Assembly (NCBI GenBank): GCA_036557665.1
Contig: DATBHG010000041.1
Coordinates: forward strand, 62,001-126,000
DNA length: 64,000 bases
Reading direction: 5' to 3'
From: VAZQ01 sp036557665
GTDB taxonomy: Bacteria; Pseudomonadota; Alphaproteobacteria; Rhizobiales; Xanthobacteraceae
In this document: piece by piece, positions 50,450 to 59,502 of the stretch
Layout of the letters: every line of letters begins with the position of its first letter
Position numbering within the stretch: position 1 is the first letter of the stretch
Notes under the pieces: generated by a model
Databases searched by the model: none
What the model was told of the DNA's origin: nothing
The model's input: only the letters and a program-made list of their open reading frames with translations
Made by a program: the position numbers and the translations under genes

Positions 50450-50959
50450 TTATTGCGAGCTCTTGCGCATGGGACCGCGACGCGCAAGCGCTTCCGGGTC
50501 GGGCCGGTCTCGCTCACGTTTGTAGAACGGCCGCTCCACGTGGTGCTCGGCGACGAATGCATCGACTTGCGCCCGGACCGGATCGGGCATGGGAAGCGTC
50601 TCGACGAGATTGCTGTCGGTCACCGTCCACGCCTCGCCCTCGGCGGGGTCGGCCGTGACCGCAAACAGCGCGTAGGGGGGATCGCGACCGGTCGGAGCCA
50701 GCGCGACCCACAGCAACGGTGCGCCGGAGGCAAGATTGTCGCGGTAGTTCCCGGTCTCGGTGCGATGGAGCTCGATCTCCGCCGCGCCGGCATAGAATCT
50801 GGCAGCCTCGGCATCCTCGCTGAGCCTGATCCACGACTGGGCTTCGGGCTCCCCGGCAAGCACCGCGACCGGCTTCCAGGTGAAGTCGATCCAGGGACTG
50901 CTTGCCTTGCGCCGCTCGACCACGACGCCGACTGGAATACGGGCAAGCGCCGCGTTCAT
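50450..50959 (-). CDS. DUF3305 domain-containing protein, formate dehydrogenase-linked
   Basis: A 169-residue cytoplasmic protein. The DUF3305 core begins RIPVGVVVERRKASSPWIDF and continues TWKPVAVLAGEPEAQSW, ELHRTETGNYRDNLASGAP, LLWVALAP and AEGEAWTVTDSNLVETLPMP. It overlaps the DUF6352 stop by four bases and is followed 10 bases later by DUF3306, so the three are co-translated. The family is known mainly from FDH gene clusters; no activity has been assigned to my knowledge. Confidence 0.86.
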   Translation of the reverse strand: MNAALARIPVGVVVERRKASSPWIDFTWKPVAVLAGEPEAQSWIRLSEDAEAARFYAGAAEIELHRTETGNYRDNLASGAPLLWVALAPTGRDPPYALFAVTADPAEGEAWTVTDSNLVETLPMPDPVRAQVDAFVAEHHVERPFYKRERDRPDPEALARRGPMRKSSQ

Positions 50960-51963
50960 GACGCCCTCTTGCGCTCTGCGAGCGGCAGTCCAGTGATGAG
51001 ATTCTGCGGCTTCATGCGGAGCGTGCGTACCGGCGTCATCGCCAGTATCAGAAACATGTCGCTGCCCTTCGTTTTTTCAAGCGGTATAAGGTCCTGCCGC
51101 AAAGCGAGGCGATAGAGTCCCACGATGCCTTCGCGCGCAGCCTGATCGAGCTCCTGCCCATTCCACAGCGCGTCGCCGATGGCAGTCCCTTCCGCATCGA
51201 GCCCCACATACCAGCCGAGGTCGACACTCTCTGCTGCGATCAGCGGCTCAACCGTGGCTCGCAGCGCCAGGAGATGCGCCAGCCACCGCTCGATCACCTC
51301 CCCGAGCGCAGCAAGGGCGCGCCGTCCCGCTGTGAGATCGAGCGCCAGGTCGAAGCGGTCGCTTCGGCTCCAGTAGGCTCCGGCGTTGTCCTCGTTGAGC
51401 ACTTCGATCTCGCCTGCGACCGGCAATCCCAGCATCGCAACGAGCGGCGATATCGGCTCTGGATGAATGCCGGCGATCGTCTCCTCGTCGGCGGCAATCA
51501 GCGAGCCGCCATGCACGCCCAAGCGCTGGGGCCGAAAGAACAGCTCGGCCGCTCGCAGCACGAACGGATCGTCGCAGCCGTCGAGCAGATTGCGCAGGAT
51601 CACGTGCACGAGCTGGTTGATGAAGATGGGCGGCGTGTCGCCCACGCCGCGCCGGATCAGATCGAGATAGGCCGCCTCGATGGTGCGGTGACGCACGAGC
51701 CGGTCGCGGAACGCAAGCATCACTCTCCAGTTCTCGCGCGCATCGGCATCGCGGATGGCCGCGATCTCGGCGGGGGCCACGGGCCGGCGGGGCTGATCGA
51801 GCAATACGGCATGGAGCGAGCGCTCGGCGCTGCAAGCTTCCGCCGGGGGTGCGAGCTCCGGCCGTGCCAGATACACCTTGAGGAACTCGTCGGTGACGAG
51901 AAGCCAGCCGCCCTCATCGCGGTCGAGCAGATGATGCCCGCAGGAAACCCAGAAATCCTTCAT
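50956..51963 (-). CDS. DUF6352 family protein, formate dehydrogenase-linked
   Basis: A 335-residue cytoplasmic protein starting MKDFWVSCGHHLLDRDEGGW, the recognisable opening of DUF6352, with FLKVYLARPELAPPAEAC, FRDRLVRHRTIEAAYLDLI, PIFINQLVHVILRNLLDGCD and ENAGAYWSRSDRFD-like (here EDNAGAYWSRSDRFD). CGHH near residue 8-11 could bind metal. First gene of the eight-gene FDH unit; its ATG is 51963. Role unknown; context suggests FDH maturation or electron-transfer support. Confidence 0.84.
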   Translation of the reverse strand: MKDFWVSCGHHLLDRDEGGWLLVTDEFLKVYLARPELAPPAEACSAERSLHAVLLDQPRRPVAPAEIAAIRDADARENWRVMLAFRDRLVRHRTIEAAYLDLIRRGVGDTPPIFINQLVHVILRNLLDGCDDPFVLRAAELFFRPQRLGVHGGSLIAADEETIAGIHPEPISPLVAMLGLPVAGEIEVLNEDNAGAYWSRSDRFDLALDLTAGRRALAALGEVIERWLAHLLALRATVEPLIAAESVDLGWYVGLDAEGTAIGDALWNGQELDQAAREGIVGLYRLALRQDLIPLEKTKGSDMFLILAMTPVRTLRMKPQNLITGLPLAERKRAS

Positions 51964-52290
51964 GCATAAGCCTGGACTTGTGCCGTGGTGCAGGGGCGAT
52001 TTTAGACCCGCCGGTGCGGCGCTGCCAGCGTTCGGGCATTTGTTGACGACTGTGAAAGGACGCGTCGCAGCCGCGCGATACCCGCGTGGCTCGCCGGGTC
52101 TGGCTCTGTCGTTTTGATGTGGCCCGAGCGGAAATGAGGAGCGGGGGTCAGGCAGCGCAGGTCGTTCGGCTCGAGCGGTTGGGCCTGCGCAGAGTGACTT
52201 GGCTGCCGGCACCCTGTCTACGCGGTGAGAGATTAACGGGTCGGTTGCGCCTCGTGCGCGATTAGCGCCTTCCACGCCGGATGCAAGGCC
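51964..52290. other. Upstream region of the formate dehydrogenase unit
   Basis: A 327-base gap between the DUF6352 start and the GST stop. It must hold the promoter for the minus-strand FDH operon, but I see no convincing -35/-10, -24/-12 or FNR-type box. Nothing else is recognisable. Confidence 0.45.
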
Positions 52291-53265
52291 TCAAGCTGCC
52301 AGCCGTGCCCGATCATGCGGCTGACCCAGATCGACGGGCGTTCCTTTTGGTATGATCCCGGTCGGGTTCAGCTTGGCGATCGAGTAGTAATTGATCACGT
52401 AGTAGCGCGGCTTCACGGTGGCCGAGACACCGGGAACCCGGTACAGCTCGCGCATGTAGTTCGACAGGTTGGGATAGTCGGCGATCCGCTTCTTGTTACA
52501 TTTGAACAGCGAAAAATAGGCGGCGTCGAAGCGTACCAGGGTCGGAAACAGCCGCCAGTCAGCTTCTGTGATCTGGTCGCCGACCAGATAACGCCGGCGC
52601 GACAGTCGTTCCTCCAGCTCGTCGAGCGTCGCAAACAGCCCATCATAGGCGTCCTCATAGGCGGCCTGCGACCTGGCAAATCCGCAGCGGTATACGCCGT
52701 TGTTGACCTTGTGATAAATGCCCTCATTGAGTCGGTCGATCTCGGCCCGCAATGGCGCGGGATAGTAGTCGGCGGTGTCGCCCGTGATCGCATTGAACTC
52801 GGAGTTCAACATCCGGATGAGCTCCGAAGACTCGTTGTTGACGATCCGCTTGGTCTTCTTGTCCCACAATGTCGGCACCGTGACCTTGCCGGTGTAGGTT
52901 GGATTGCTCGCGACATAGGCTTCGTACAGATAGTGGAAGCCGTTGACCTTGTCGGAAATGCAGTCCGGATAACGTGTATCCTCCTCGAACGTCCAGCCGT
53001 TCTTCTTGAGGCCCGGAATTGCGTAGGCGACCGAGATCTGGCCGTCGAGCCTCTTGAGCGTGCAATAGATGAGGGTGCGGTGCGCCCACGGGCAGCCGTG
53101 CGCGACGTAGAGGTGGTAGCGCCCGGGCTCGGCTTTGAACCCCGAGGACCCATCGGCCGTAACGCGGTCGCGAAAGCGGCTGTCGGCACGGCGGAATTCT
53201 CCGCCGCTGCCGGTCTCCTGGGGAAGCTCCTCATCGCGCCAGATCCCGTCGATAAGCACACCCAT
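52291..53265 (-). CDS. Glutathionyl-hydroquinone reductase-like glutathione S-transferase
   Basis: A 324-residue Xi/omega-class GST of the YqjG/EcfG type. The catalytic Cys is in HGCPWAHRTLIYCTLK near residue 58; VPTLWDKKTKRIVNNESSEL binds glutathione; the C-terminal helical domain has YLVGDQITEADWRLFPTLVR and FDAAYFSLFKCNKKRI. Such enzymes reduce glutathionyl-hydroquinones formed from quinones. ATG 53265 starts the family pattern; the frame is open 15 codons upstream. Confidence 0.9.
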   Translation of the reverse strand: MGVLIDGIWRDEELPQETGSGGEFRRADSRFRDRVTADGSSGFKAEPGRYHLYVAHGCPWAHRTLIYCTLKRLDGQISVAYAIPGLKKNGWTFEEDTRYPDCISDKVNGFHYLYEAYVASNPTYTGKVTVPTLWDKKTKRIVNNESSELIRMLNSEFNAITGDTADYYPAPLRAEIDRLNEGIYHKVNNGVYRCGFARSQAAYEDAYDGLFATLDELEERLSRRRYLVGDQITEADWRLFPTLVRFDAAYFSLFKCNKKRIADYPNLSNYMRELYRVPGVSATVKPRYYVINYYSIAKLNPTGIIPKGTPVDLGQPHDRARLAA

Positions 53266-53475
53266 GGCTCGCCTCTCATCTATGAAGCCACCCGACCCCA
53301 GCGGGGACACAATGTCAACGAGATTTGAAGCCGACGGGCGACCTGGAATTCATGGGACCGGAAATGCCTCGGCCGAGCCGTGCGATGGAGCGGTGAACCG
53401 AAGCTTCGTAGGGGAGAGGCACTTGCCTCCGCCCTCTATCCACTTGCGTGATCCACTTGCGTGACTTTGGCGAGA

Positions 53476-53495
53476 GGGCGACGCATGCGTCGCCC
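53476..53495. repeat. Perfect 20-base palindrome
   Basis: GGGCGACGCATGCGTCGCCC is a perfect palindrome, with a GTAGGGGAGAGGCA arm 70 bases before it (53409). It lies in the 291-base gap between the GST start and aconitase stop, which otherwise shows nothing. It resembles the 14531 and 40024 hairpins (shared GGGCGAC/GTCGCCC). Confidence 0.8.
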
Positions 53496-53556
53496 CGACG
53501 AAGCCATGTCTGATGGTCCAGTCAATAGCCCATTCCGGGGCCGCGCAATTGATGCG

Positions 53557-55833
53557 CTATTCGGCATGCAGGGTGTTCAAGGCGGAGCCTGCCCGGAACC
53601 ACGCGAGCTGAGGCGCGCTGAATGAGTGCAGCAGCGCCAGCGCCTCTGTTGTGCCGTCCGCGTGCCGGACGATGCAGGTGACCGGCTGGCCGGGCGCCAG
53701 ATCGGCCAGGCTCAGGAGGCTGATGCGGTCGTCCTCCCGAATGCGCTCGTAGTCATCCGCATTCTGGAACGTCAGCGCCAGTAATCCCTGCTTTTTCAGG
53801 TTGGACTCGTGTATGCGTGCGAAGCTCCTGGCGATCACCGCTACGCCGCCGAGAAGCCGTGGCGAGAGTGCGGCGTGCTCCCGGCTGCTGCCTTCGCCGT
53901 AATTGAGATCGCCGATCACCGCCCAGCGGGCACCACGCGATTTGTAGTCGCGGGCGATCTTTGAAAAGGGCTGATCGGTCTCGCCCGATAGCACGTTCTT
54001 GCCGTGACCCGTCTTGCCCGTGAAGGCATTGGTCACGCCCATGAACATGTTGTCGCTGAATTTGTCGAGGTGACCCCGGTAACGAAGCCATGGGCCGGCC
54101 GGCGAGATGTGATCGGTCGTTGTCTTGCCCTTGCTTTTGAGCAAGACCGGCAGCGCCACGAAATCGCCGCCGTCCCAGGCGGGCCAGGGCTCCAGGCGCT
54201 GGAGCCGTTCGCTGCCGGCATCGATCTTCAGCTCGACCTCTTGGATGGCCTCGACCGGAGCGACATAGCCCGGTTGCCCGCGCGCAAAGTGTTTGGCCGG
54301 CACCTCGGGCGCAGGCTTCGGGGCGTTGAGCTTGAACGGTTTACCGTCGCCACCGGTGAGACTGTCCTTCGCCGGATTGAACGATAGACGCCCCGCCAGC
54401 GCGAACGCGGTCACCAGCTCAGGGCTGGCGATGAAATTCATCGTCGTCGGCTCGCCGTCATTTCGCCGTGGAAAGTTGCGGTTGTACGACGTAACGATCG
54501 TATTGGGCCCACTGGCTGCCTCGCGTGCCCTGCGCCATTGCCCGATGCACGGACCGCAGGCATTTGCCAGCACGGTGGCGTTGATATCCTTGAGCGATTG
54601 CATCTGCCCGTCGCGCTCGATGGTGGCGCGCACCTGCTCCGAGCCCGGCGTCACCAGCAGCGGCACGGCCGCCGTGATCCCTTGCGCCGCCGCCTGGGCG
54701 GCAATGTCGGCGGCACGGCTCATGTCCTCGTAGGACGAGTTGGTGCAGCTTCCGATCAGGGCGGTGGAGATTTCATCGACAAAGCCGTTGCCCCGGTCGG
54801 CGATCTCGGACGCAAATCTGGAGACGGGGCGCGCGCGGTCGGGCGAATGCGGTCCGACCACGTGCGGTTCGAGGGTTCCCAGATCCAACCGGATAACTCG
54901 GTCGTAATGCGCTTGGGGATCCGCCTCGACCTCCGGGTCCGGTACCAGCAAGTCCTGATGCTGTTGCATCAGCGGTACCAGAAATTCGCGTCCGGTCGCG
55001 CGAAGATAGGTGGCCATCCGCTCGTCGGAGGGAAACATCGAGGTCGTAGCGCCGAGCTCGGCGCCCATATTGGCGATCGTCGCCTTGCCGGTCGCACTGA
55101 TGCTGCGCGCGCCGGGACCGATATATTCGACAATCGCATTCGTGCCGCCCGAGACCGTGAGCTGGCCGGCGACGTACAGGATTACGTCCTTGGGCGCTGC
55201 CCAGCCGTCGAGCTGGCCGGTCAAATACACCGCGATGTGCCTGGGATAGAGCACTTCCCACGGCAGCCCGGAGATGGCCTCGACTGCGTCCGCGCCGCCC
55301 ACGCCGACCGCGCAGGCGCCGAGGCCGCCTGCATTCGGCGTGTGCGAATCCGTGCCGATGATCAACTCGCCGGGAAAGGCATAATTTTCCAGCACCACCT
55401 GATGAATGATTCCGGCGCCGGGCTCCCAGAAGCCGCATCCGTATTTTGCCGCCGCGGAGCGTAGGAAGTCGTAAACCTCCTTGCTCTCATCGAGGGAAGC
55501 GCGCAGATCGGCCGCGCCATTGGTGCGCGCCTGAATGAGATGATCGCAGTGGATCGTGGTCGGCAGCGCGACGCGGTCACGCTTTGTCTGCATGAACTGC
55601 AGCATGCCACTCTGGCCGAGCACATCCTGAAAGACGACGCGATCGGGGCGGAGCGCAAGGTAGCTGCGGCCCGGCTCCAGCTCCTGCGCTTCCGGGGCGT
55701 CGAGATGACCGAGCAGCACTTTGTCCGCCAGCGTCAGCGGCTTCCGCAGCCGGCGGCGGACGATGGCGAGGTTTTGCCGCATCGTCGCATAGAGCTTGGC
55801 CGCCGTGTCCGGCGTGGTTTCGATCGCAACCAT
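53557..55833 (-). CDS. Aconitate hydratase (mitochondrial-type)
   Basis: A 758-residue aconitase, converting citrate and isocitrate. The three [4Fe-4S] cysteines are 363 (GSCTNSS), 426 and 429 (ANACGPCIGQW). HCDHLIQ, IIGTDSHTPNAGGLG, TSYNRNFPRRNDGEP and GEGSSREHAALSPR are conserved. Length and pattern fit the mitochondrial-type enzyme, not AcnA or AcnB; most alphaproteobacteria carry AcnA as their main form, so this may be an extra or replacement copy. Homologues begin near MVAIETT, so I took ATG 55833. Confidence 0.92.
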   Translation of the reverse strand: MVAIETTPDTAAKLYATMRQNLAIVRRRLRKPLTLADKVLLGHLDAPEAQELEPGRSYLALRPDRVVFQDVLGQSGMLQFMQTKRDRVALPTTIHCDHLIQARTNGAADLRASLDESKEVYDFLRSAAAKYGCGFWEPGAGIIHQVVLENYAFPGELIIGTDSHTPNAGGLGACAVGVGGADAVEAISGLPWEVLYPRHIAVYLTGQLDGWAAPKDVILYVAGQLTVSGGTNAIVEYIGPGARSISATGKATIANMGAELGATTSMFPSDERMATYLRATGREFLVPLMQQHQDLLVPDPEVEADPQAHYDRVIRLDLGTLEPHVVGPHSPDRARPVSRFASEIADRGNGFVDEISTALIGSCTNSSYEDMSRAADIAAQAAAQGITAAVPLLVTPGSEQVRATIERDGQMQSLKDINATVLANACGPCIGQWRRAREAASGPNTIVTSYNRNFPRRNDGEPTTMNFIASPELVTAFALAGRLSFNPAKDSLTGGDGKPFKLNAPKPAPEVPAKHFARGQPGYVAPVEAIQEVELKIDAGSERLQRLEPWPAWDGGDFVALPVLLKSKGKTTTDHISPAGPWLRYRGHLDKFSDNMFMGVTNAFTGKTGHGKNVLSGETDQPFSKIARDYKSRGARWAVIGDLNYGEGSSREHAALSPRLLGGVAVIARSFARIHESNLKKQGLLALTFQNADDYERIREDDRISLLSLADLAPGQPVTCIVRHADGTTEALALLHSFSAPQLAWFRAGSALNTLHAE

Positions 55834-55971
55834 GAGCCGCGTCCTCTCTATTCGGGGCAAAACGAATAGCCTTCGCCGGGAAGTCAATCCATTATATGAC
55901 AACAGCAATGTGCATATCGATCGGATAAGAAATGCCTCATCGACTGCTTGCAACCAGGATCGAAGATGATT

Positions 55972-56370
55972 TCAACCTGGAGAATGGCGAGGAGCTTCGA
56001 GCTCTCCACTCGTAGTCTCGGCGGCGCGCGGGCGGACCTCGCGCTCGATGCGGCGGCGAAGCTTTCGTTCCGCCGCGTCCAGATCGTAACGGGCTTGAAG
56101 GTTGATCCAAAAATCCGGCGTGGTGCCGAAATAGCGCGCCAGACGAAATGCTGTGTCAGCGGTAATGCCGCGCCGGCCGAGCACGATGTCATTGACCCTC
56201 GAGCGTGGCACTTTGATCGCCTGCGCGAGCATGTAGACGCTGATTTTCATCGGGCGCAGGAAATCGTGGCGTAGGATCTCGCCTGGGTGAACGAGCGGAA
56301 GACGCTTGCCGGTGGTAACTTGCGCAAGGTCGATCCGGCCCGCATCCAAATCTTCGCGTTTGACGCTCAT
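55972..56370 (-). CDS. higA: HigA-family antitoxin
   Basis: A 132-residue antitoxin with an XRE helix-turn-helix: HPGEILRHDFLRPMKISVYM, then LAQAIKVPRSRVNDIVLGRR and GITADTAFRLARYFGTTPDF-WINLQ. The first about 27 residues before HPGEIL are longer than in most HigA proteins, but ATG 56370 is the only start that leaves a four-base gap to higB. It binds HigB and represses the operon, probably through the dyad at 56673-56691. Confidence 0.9.
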   Translation of the reverse strand: MSVKREDLDAGRIDLAQVTTGKRLPLVHPGEILRHDFLRPMKISVYMLAQAIKVPRSRVNDIVLGRRGITADTAFRLARYFGTTPDFWINLQARYDLDAAERKLRRRIEREVRPRAAETTSGELEAPRHSPG

Positions 56371-56374
56371 CGCA

Positions 56375-56662
56375 TCATCCTCTGTGGTAATCCGCGATCT
56401 CGACGTTCCACGCCGCACCTTCTCGCCACTCAAAGCATATGCGCCACCGATCGTTGATGCGGACGCTGTGTTGCCCGCGCCGATCCCCGTGCAAAGCTTC
56501 GAGACGATTGCCCGGCGAGATACGCAGGTCATCGAGTTGTTTCGCCGCGTCGATGGCGAGTAGCTTTGCTCTCGCCCGGCCTTGAATCTGGTTCGGCAAG
56601 GCCTTGACCACGTAGCCGGCGAAGAGGGCTGCCGTGCGCTTGTCAGCGAAGCTTTTAATCAC
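56375..56662 (-). CDS. higB: HigB-family toxin
   Basis: A 95-residue RelE-superfamily ribonuclease that cleaves mRNA at the ribosome. Conserved features are MIKSFADKRTAALFAG, ARAKLLAIDAAKQLDDL, PPGNRLEALHGDRRGQ-like (here SPGNRLEALHGDRRGQHSVRI) and NDRWRICFEW with the closing VEIADYH. Full length and uninterrupted. Toxin-first order (higB before higA) is typical of this class. Confidence 0.92.
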   Translation of the reverse strand: MIKSFADKRTAALFAGYVVKALPNQIQGRARAKLLAIDAAKQLDDLRISPGNRLEALHGDRRGQHSVRINDRWRICFEWREGAAWNVEIADYHRG

Positions 56663-56672
56663 CAGTGCATGA

Positions 56673-56691
56673 CGTACCGTAGAACGGTACG
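56673..56691. promoter_or_regulatory. Likely HigA operator
   Basis: CGTACCGT at 56673-56680 and ACGGTACG at 56684-56691 are perfect inverted arms separated by AGA, starting 10 bases upstream of the higB ATG. Position and symmetry fit autorepression by HigA. The rest of the 56692-56932 gap shows nothing. Confidence 0.7.
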
Positions 56692-56932
56692 CCTGTCAAT
56701 TCCGTGACGACATTCCCTTACGACGATGATGTCTCGTCGATCCGGCGAACCGAGGACACCGCGATTGCCGAGTTGGCAGTCGCGACGAATTGCGGCCAGA
56801 TCAAAACAGGCTCGCTTTCCCGTCGGCCCTAGCCTCGTCCAAGCTGGGGATGGTCGCAGGAGTCGAGCCTGCCGGACCGAGGAGTGGTGGCGATTGTTGC
56901 GTTGCGTTGACGACGCATTGTTGCATTCGCGG

Positions 56933-58219
56933 CTATGGAGCCGGCCTTTCCTGTCTTTCGAGAACGAGGATCGCGCGGAAATCATTCACGTTGGTCAGAG
57001 TGGGGCCGGTGATCACCTGATCTCCCAACGCCTCGAAAAAACTGTGTGCGTCGTTGTCCGACAGGCATTCCTTCGCATCGATGCGCAGCTTCGCTGCACG
57101 CTGCAGCGTGTCGGGGGCAATGATGGCGCCGGCGACCTCCTCGGCGCCATCCACCCCGTCGGTATCTCCGGCCAATGCGAATACGCCTGGCAGCCCATCG
57201 AGCGTGACAGCAAGCGAAAGCAGGAATTCAACGTTGCGCCCGCCCCGTCCTCTGCCCCTCACCGTCACGGTCGTTTCGCCTCCGGACAGCAGGACGAGAG
57301 GCGGCGCTGCCGGTTGGCCCTGCAGGGCGACTTGGCGCGCAATGCCGCCCATGACCTTGCCGACCTCCCGCGCTTCTCCTTCCAGCGCGTCGCCCAGTAT
57401 CAAGGACAGCGCGCCGGTCTTGCGCGCGACCGCCGCCGCCGCCTCCAACGACAGCTGCGGCGTCGCGATGACGATGGTCGCAGTATTGGCGAGCCGAGGC
57501 GAGCCCGGCTTGGGGGTCTCGTCCGCAGCGCGATCGAGGTGAGCAATGACGGACCGCGGCTCGGAGATTCCATATTTTGCCAGCACGGCGCGGGCTTCAG
57601 CGAAGGTCGATCTATCCGCGACGGTGGGCCCGGAGGCGATCTCGCTCGGGTCGTCTCCAGGCACATCGGAGATCACCAGCGTGACGACCCGCGCCGGAAA
57701 CGCCGCCGCCGCGAGCCGCCCGCCCTTGATGGCGGAGAGATGCTTGCGCACGGTATTCATTTCACCGATGGCTGCGCCGGACCGCAGGAGCGCGGCATTG
57801 ACGGCTTGCTTGTCCCGAAAGCTCAATCCTGGCGACGGCAGGCTGAGCAACGCCGACCCGCCGCCCGAGATGAGGGCGAGCACGAGGTCGTCAGGTCCCA
57901 AACCGCGCACCATCTCGAGCATCCGCTGGGCGGCGCGATGCCCGCTGTCATCGGGCACGGGGTGCGAGGCTTCGACAACCTCGATCCGGTCGCAGGGAGC
58001 AGCGTGGCCGTAGCGCGTAACCACGAGCCCGCTCAGCGGTCCTGACCATGCATCCTCGACCGCCCTGGCCATCGCCGCCGATGCCTTTCCGGCGCCAATT
58101 ACCACTGTCCTGCCCTTCGGCCGAGCAGGCAGATGCGCGGGAACGCGAAGCTTCGGCGAGGCGGCGGCGACGGCCGCATCGAACATGCTCCGGAGCAATC
58201 GGCGCGGTTGATCGAGCAT
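56933..58219 (-). CDS. Glycerate 2-kinase (GckA/TtuD family)
   Basis: A 428-residue kinase of the DUF4147/MOFRL type, phosphorylating D-glycerate to 2-phosphoglycerate. Recognisable parts: RTVVIGAGKASAAMARAVED, LALISGGGSALLSLP, GEMNTVRKHLSAIKGGRLA and VTLVISDVPGDDPSEIASGP in the N-domain, then LLSGGETTVTVRGRGRGGRN and FALAGDTDGVDGAEEVAGA in MOFRL. ATG 58219 has GAGGAG ten bases upstream; a TTG at 58228 is too close to it. It follows the tartrate-type dehydrogenase gene by 33 bases. Confidence 0.92.
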   Translation of the reverse strand: MLDQPRRLLRSMFDAAVAAASPKLRVPAHLPARPKGRTVVIGAGKASAAMARAVEDAWSGPLSGLVVTRYGHAAPCDRIEVVEASHPVPDDSGHRAAQRMLEMVRGLGPDDLVLALISGGGSALLSLPSPGLSFRDKQAVNAALLRSGAAIGEMNTVRKHLSAIKGGRLAAAAFPARVVTLVISDVPGDDPSEIASGPTVADRSTFAEARAVLAKYGISEPRSVIAHLDRAADETPKPGSPRLANTATIVIATPQLSLEAAAAVARKTGALSLILGDALEGEAREVGKVMGGIARQVALQGQPAAPPLVLLSGGETTVTVRGRGRGGRNVEFLLSLAVTLDGLPGVFALAGDTDGVDGAEEVAGAIIAPDTLQRAAKLRIDAKECLSDNDAHSFFEALGDQVITGPTLTNVNDFRAILVLERQERPAP

Positions 58220-58252
58220 CGGGCGCAAGCTCCTCTGCGATTCTCGGGGACT

Positions 58253-59329
58253 CTAATCGTTGGCGCTCCGCAGAGCCTCACAGACCGCATCGGTGACCTG
58301 CCTGGTGGTTGCGCTGCCGCCGAGGTCCGGGGTGTGCAGCGATTTGTCGGCGGTCACGCGCTCAACGGCCTTCATCAGACGGCCGGCGGCCGGCTTCTCT
58401 CCCAGGTGCTCCAGCATCATCGCCGCGGTCCAGAACGTGGCCACCGGGTTGGCGATGCCCTTGCCTGCAATGTCGAAGGCCGAGCCGTGGATCGGCTCGA
58501 ACATGGACGGGGTTCTCCGCTCCGGATTGAGATTTGCGGTCGGGGCGATGCCGAGCGAGCCGGCAAGCGCCGCGGCGAGATCGGAAAGTATATCGGCCTG
58601 CAGATTGGTGGCCACGATCGTGTCCAGGGTTTGCGGCCGCATGGTCATGCGCATGGTCATCGCATCGACGAGCATCTTGTCCCAGGTCACATCCGGGAAT
58701 TCCTTCGCCACCTCGGCCGCGATCTCGTCCCACATCACCATCGCATGGCGCTGCGCATTTGACTTGGTAACGACGGTCAGCAGCTTACGCGGCCGCGAGC
58801 GGGCGACGCCGAACGCAAACCGCATGATCCGGGCGACGCCGGTGCGGGTCATCATCGAGACATCGGTCGCGGTTTCGATCTCCATCCCCTGATGCACCCG
58901 GCCACCGACCCCCGCGTATTCGCCCTCCGAATTTTCCCGAACGATGACCCAGTCGAGCTCCGGCCCGTTCACGTGGCGCAACGGGCTAGTGATGCCCGGC
59001 AGAATGCGTGTCGGCCGGACATTGGCGTATTGGTCGAGCGGCTGGCAGATCGACAGCCTGAGACCCCACAACGTGATGTGGTCGGGGATGCCCGGTGCAC
59101 CGACCGCACCGAATAGGATCGCGGCGAACCCGCGCAGCCGGTCGGCGCCGCCCGCCGGCATCATCAGGCCGTGCTGCTTGTAGTAATCCGAGCCCCAGTC
59201 GAAGCGCTCGACATCGAGCGCGAACCCGCCGTCGCGCTCGGCGCAGACCGCGAGCACCTCGAGCCCGGCCTCGACGACCTCCGGCCCAATGCCGTCGCCG
59301 CCGATCGCGGCGATTTTATGTGTGCGCAT
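58253..59329 (-). CDS. Tartrate dehydrogenase/decarboxylase-like (isopropylmalate dehydrogenase family)
   Basis: A 358-residue NAD-dependent beta-decarboxylating dehydrogenase. IAAIGGDGIGPEVVEAGLEV opens the fold; YANVRPTRILPGI, WVIVRENSEGEYAGVGGRVH, VTKSNAQRHAMVMWDEI and the FEPIHGSAFDIAGKGIANP dinucleotide loop are conserved. IRENSEGEY-type residues and the GPELDWVI loop fit TtuC/tartrate dehydrogenase more than LeuB. With the glycerate kinase it forms the tartrate-to-glycerate-to-phosphoglycerate pair, though here it may act on another 2-hydroxyacid made by the upstream genes. Confidence 0.88.
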   Translation of the reverse strand: MRTHKIAAIGGDGIGPEVVEAGLEVLAVCAERDGGFALDVERFDWGSDYYKQHGLMMPAGGADRLRGFAAILFGAVGAPGIPDHITLWGLRLSICQPLDQYANVRPTRILPGITSPLRHVNGPELDWVIVRENSEGEYAGVGGRVHQGMEIETATDVSMMTRTGVARIMRFAFGVARSRPRKLLTVVTKSNAQRHAMVMWDEIAAEVAKEFPDVTWDKMLVDAMTMRMTMRPQTLDTIVATNLQADILSDLAAALAGSLGIAPTANLNPERRTPSMFEPIHGSAFDIAGKGIANPVATFWTAAMMLEHLGEKPAAGRLMKAVERVTADKSLHTPDLGGSATTRQVTDAVCEALRSAND

Positions 59330-59355
59330 GTGCTGGCCCCCCTCCATGCAAACAA

Positions 59356-59490
59356 TAACCCTCTCCGCCCATTGGGGGGAGAGGGAGGGGCCCATTGCGA
59401 GGCAATGGGAGGGTGAGGTGGGCTGGCTCTGACGCTTCTGGAATCCCCCACCTCACCTAGCCTCTCCGCCCCAGGGACGGAGAGGGATTA
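59356..59490. repeat. Nested inverted repeat
   Basis: TAACCCTCTCCG at 59356-59367 pairs with CGGAGAGGGATTA at 59478-59490, with an inner hairpin CCCATTGC/GCAATGGG (59391-59398 with 59402-59409) and a GTGAGGTGGG/CCCACCTCAC pair. A relative with CCCTCTCCCCGC arms is at 62194. It lies inside the catabolic cluster between the VOC protein and the dehydrogenase. Confidence 0.8.
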
Positions 59491-59502
59491 TTTCACGACG
59501 TT

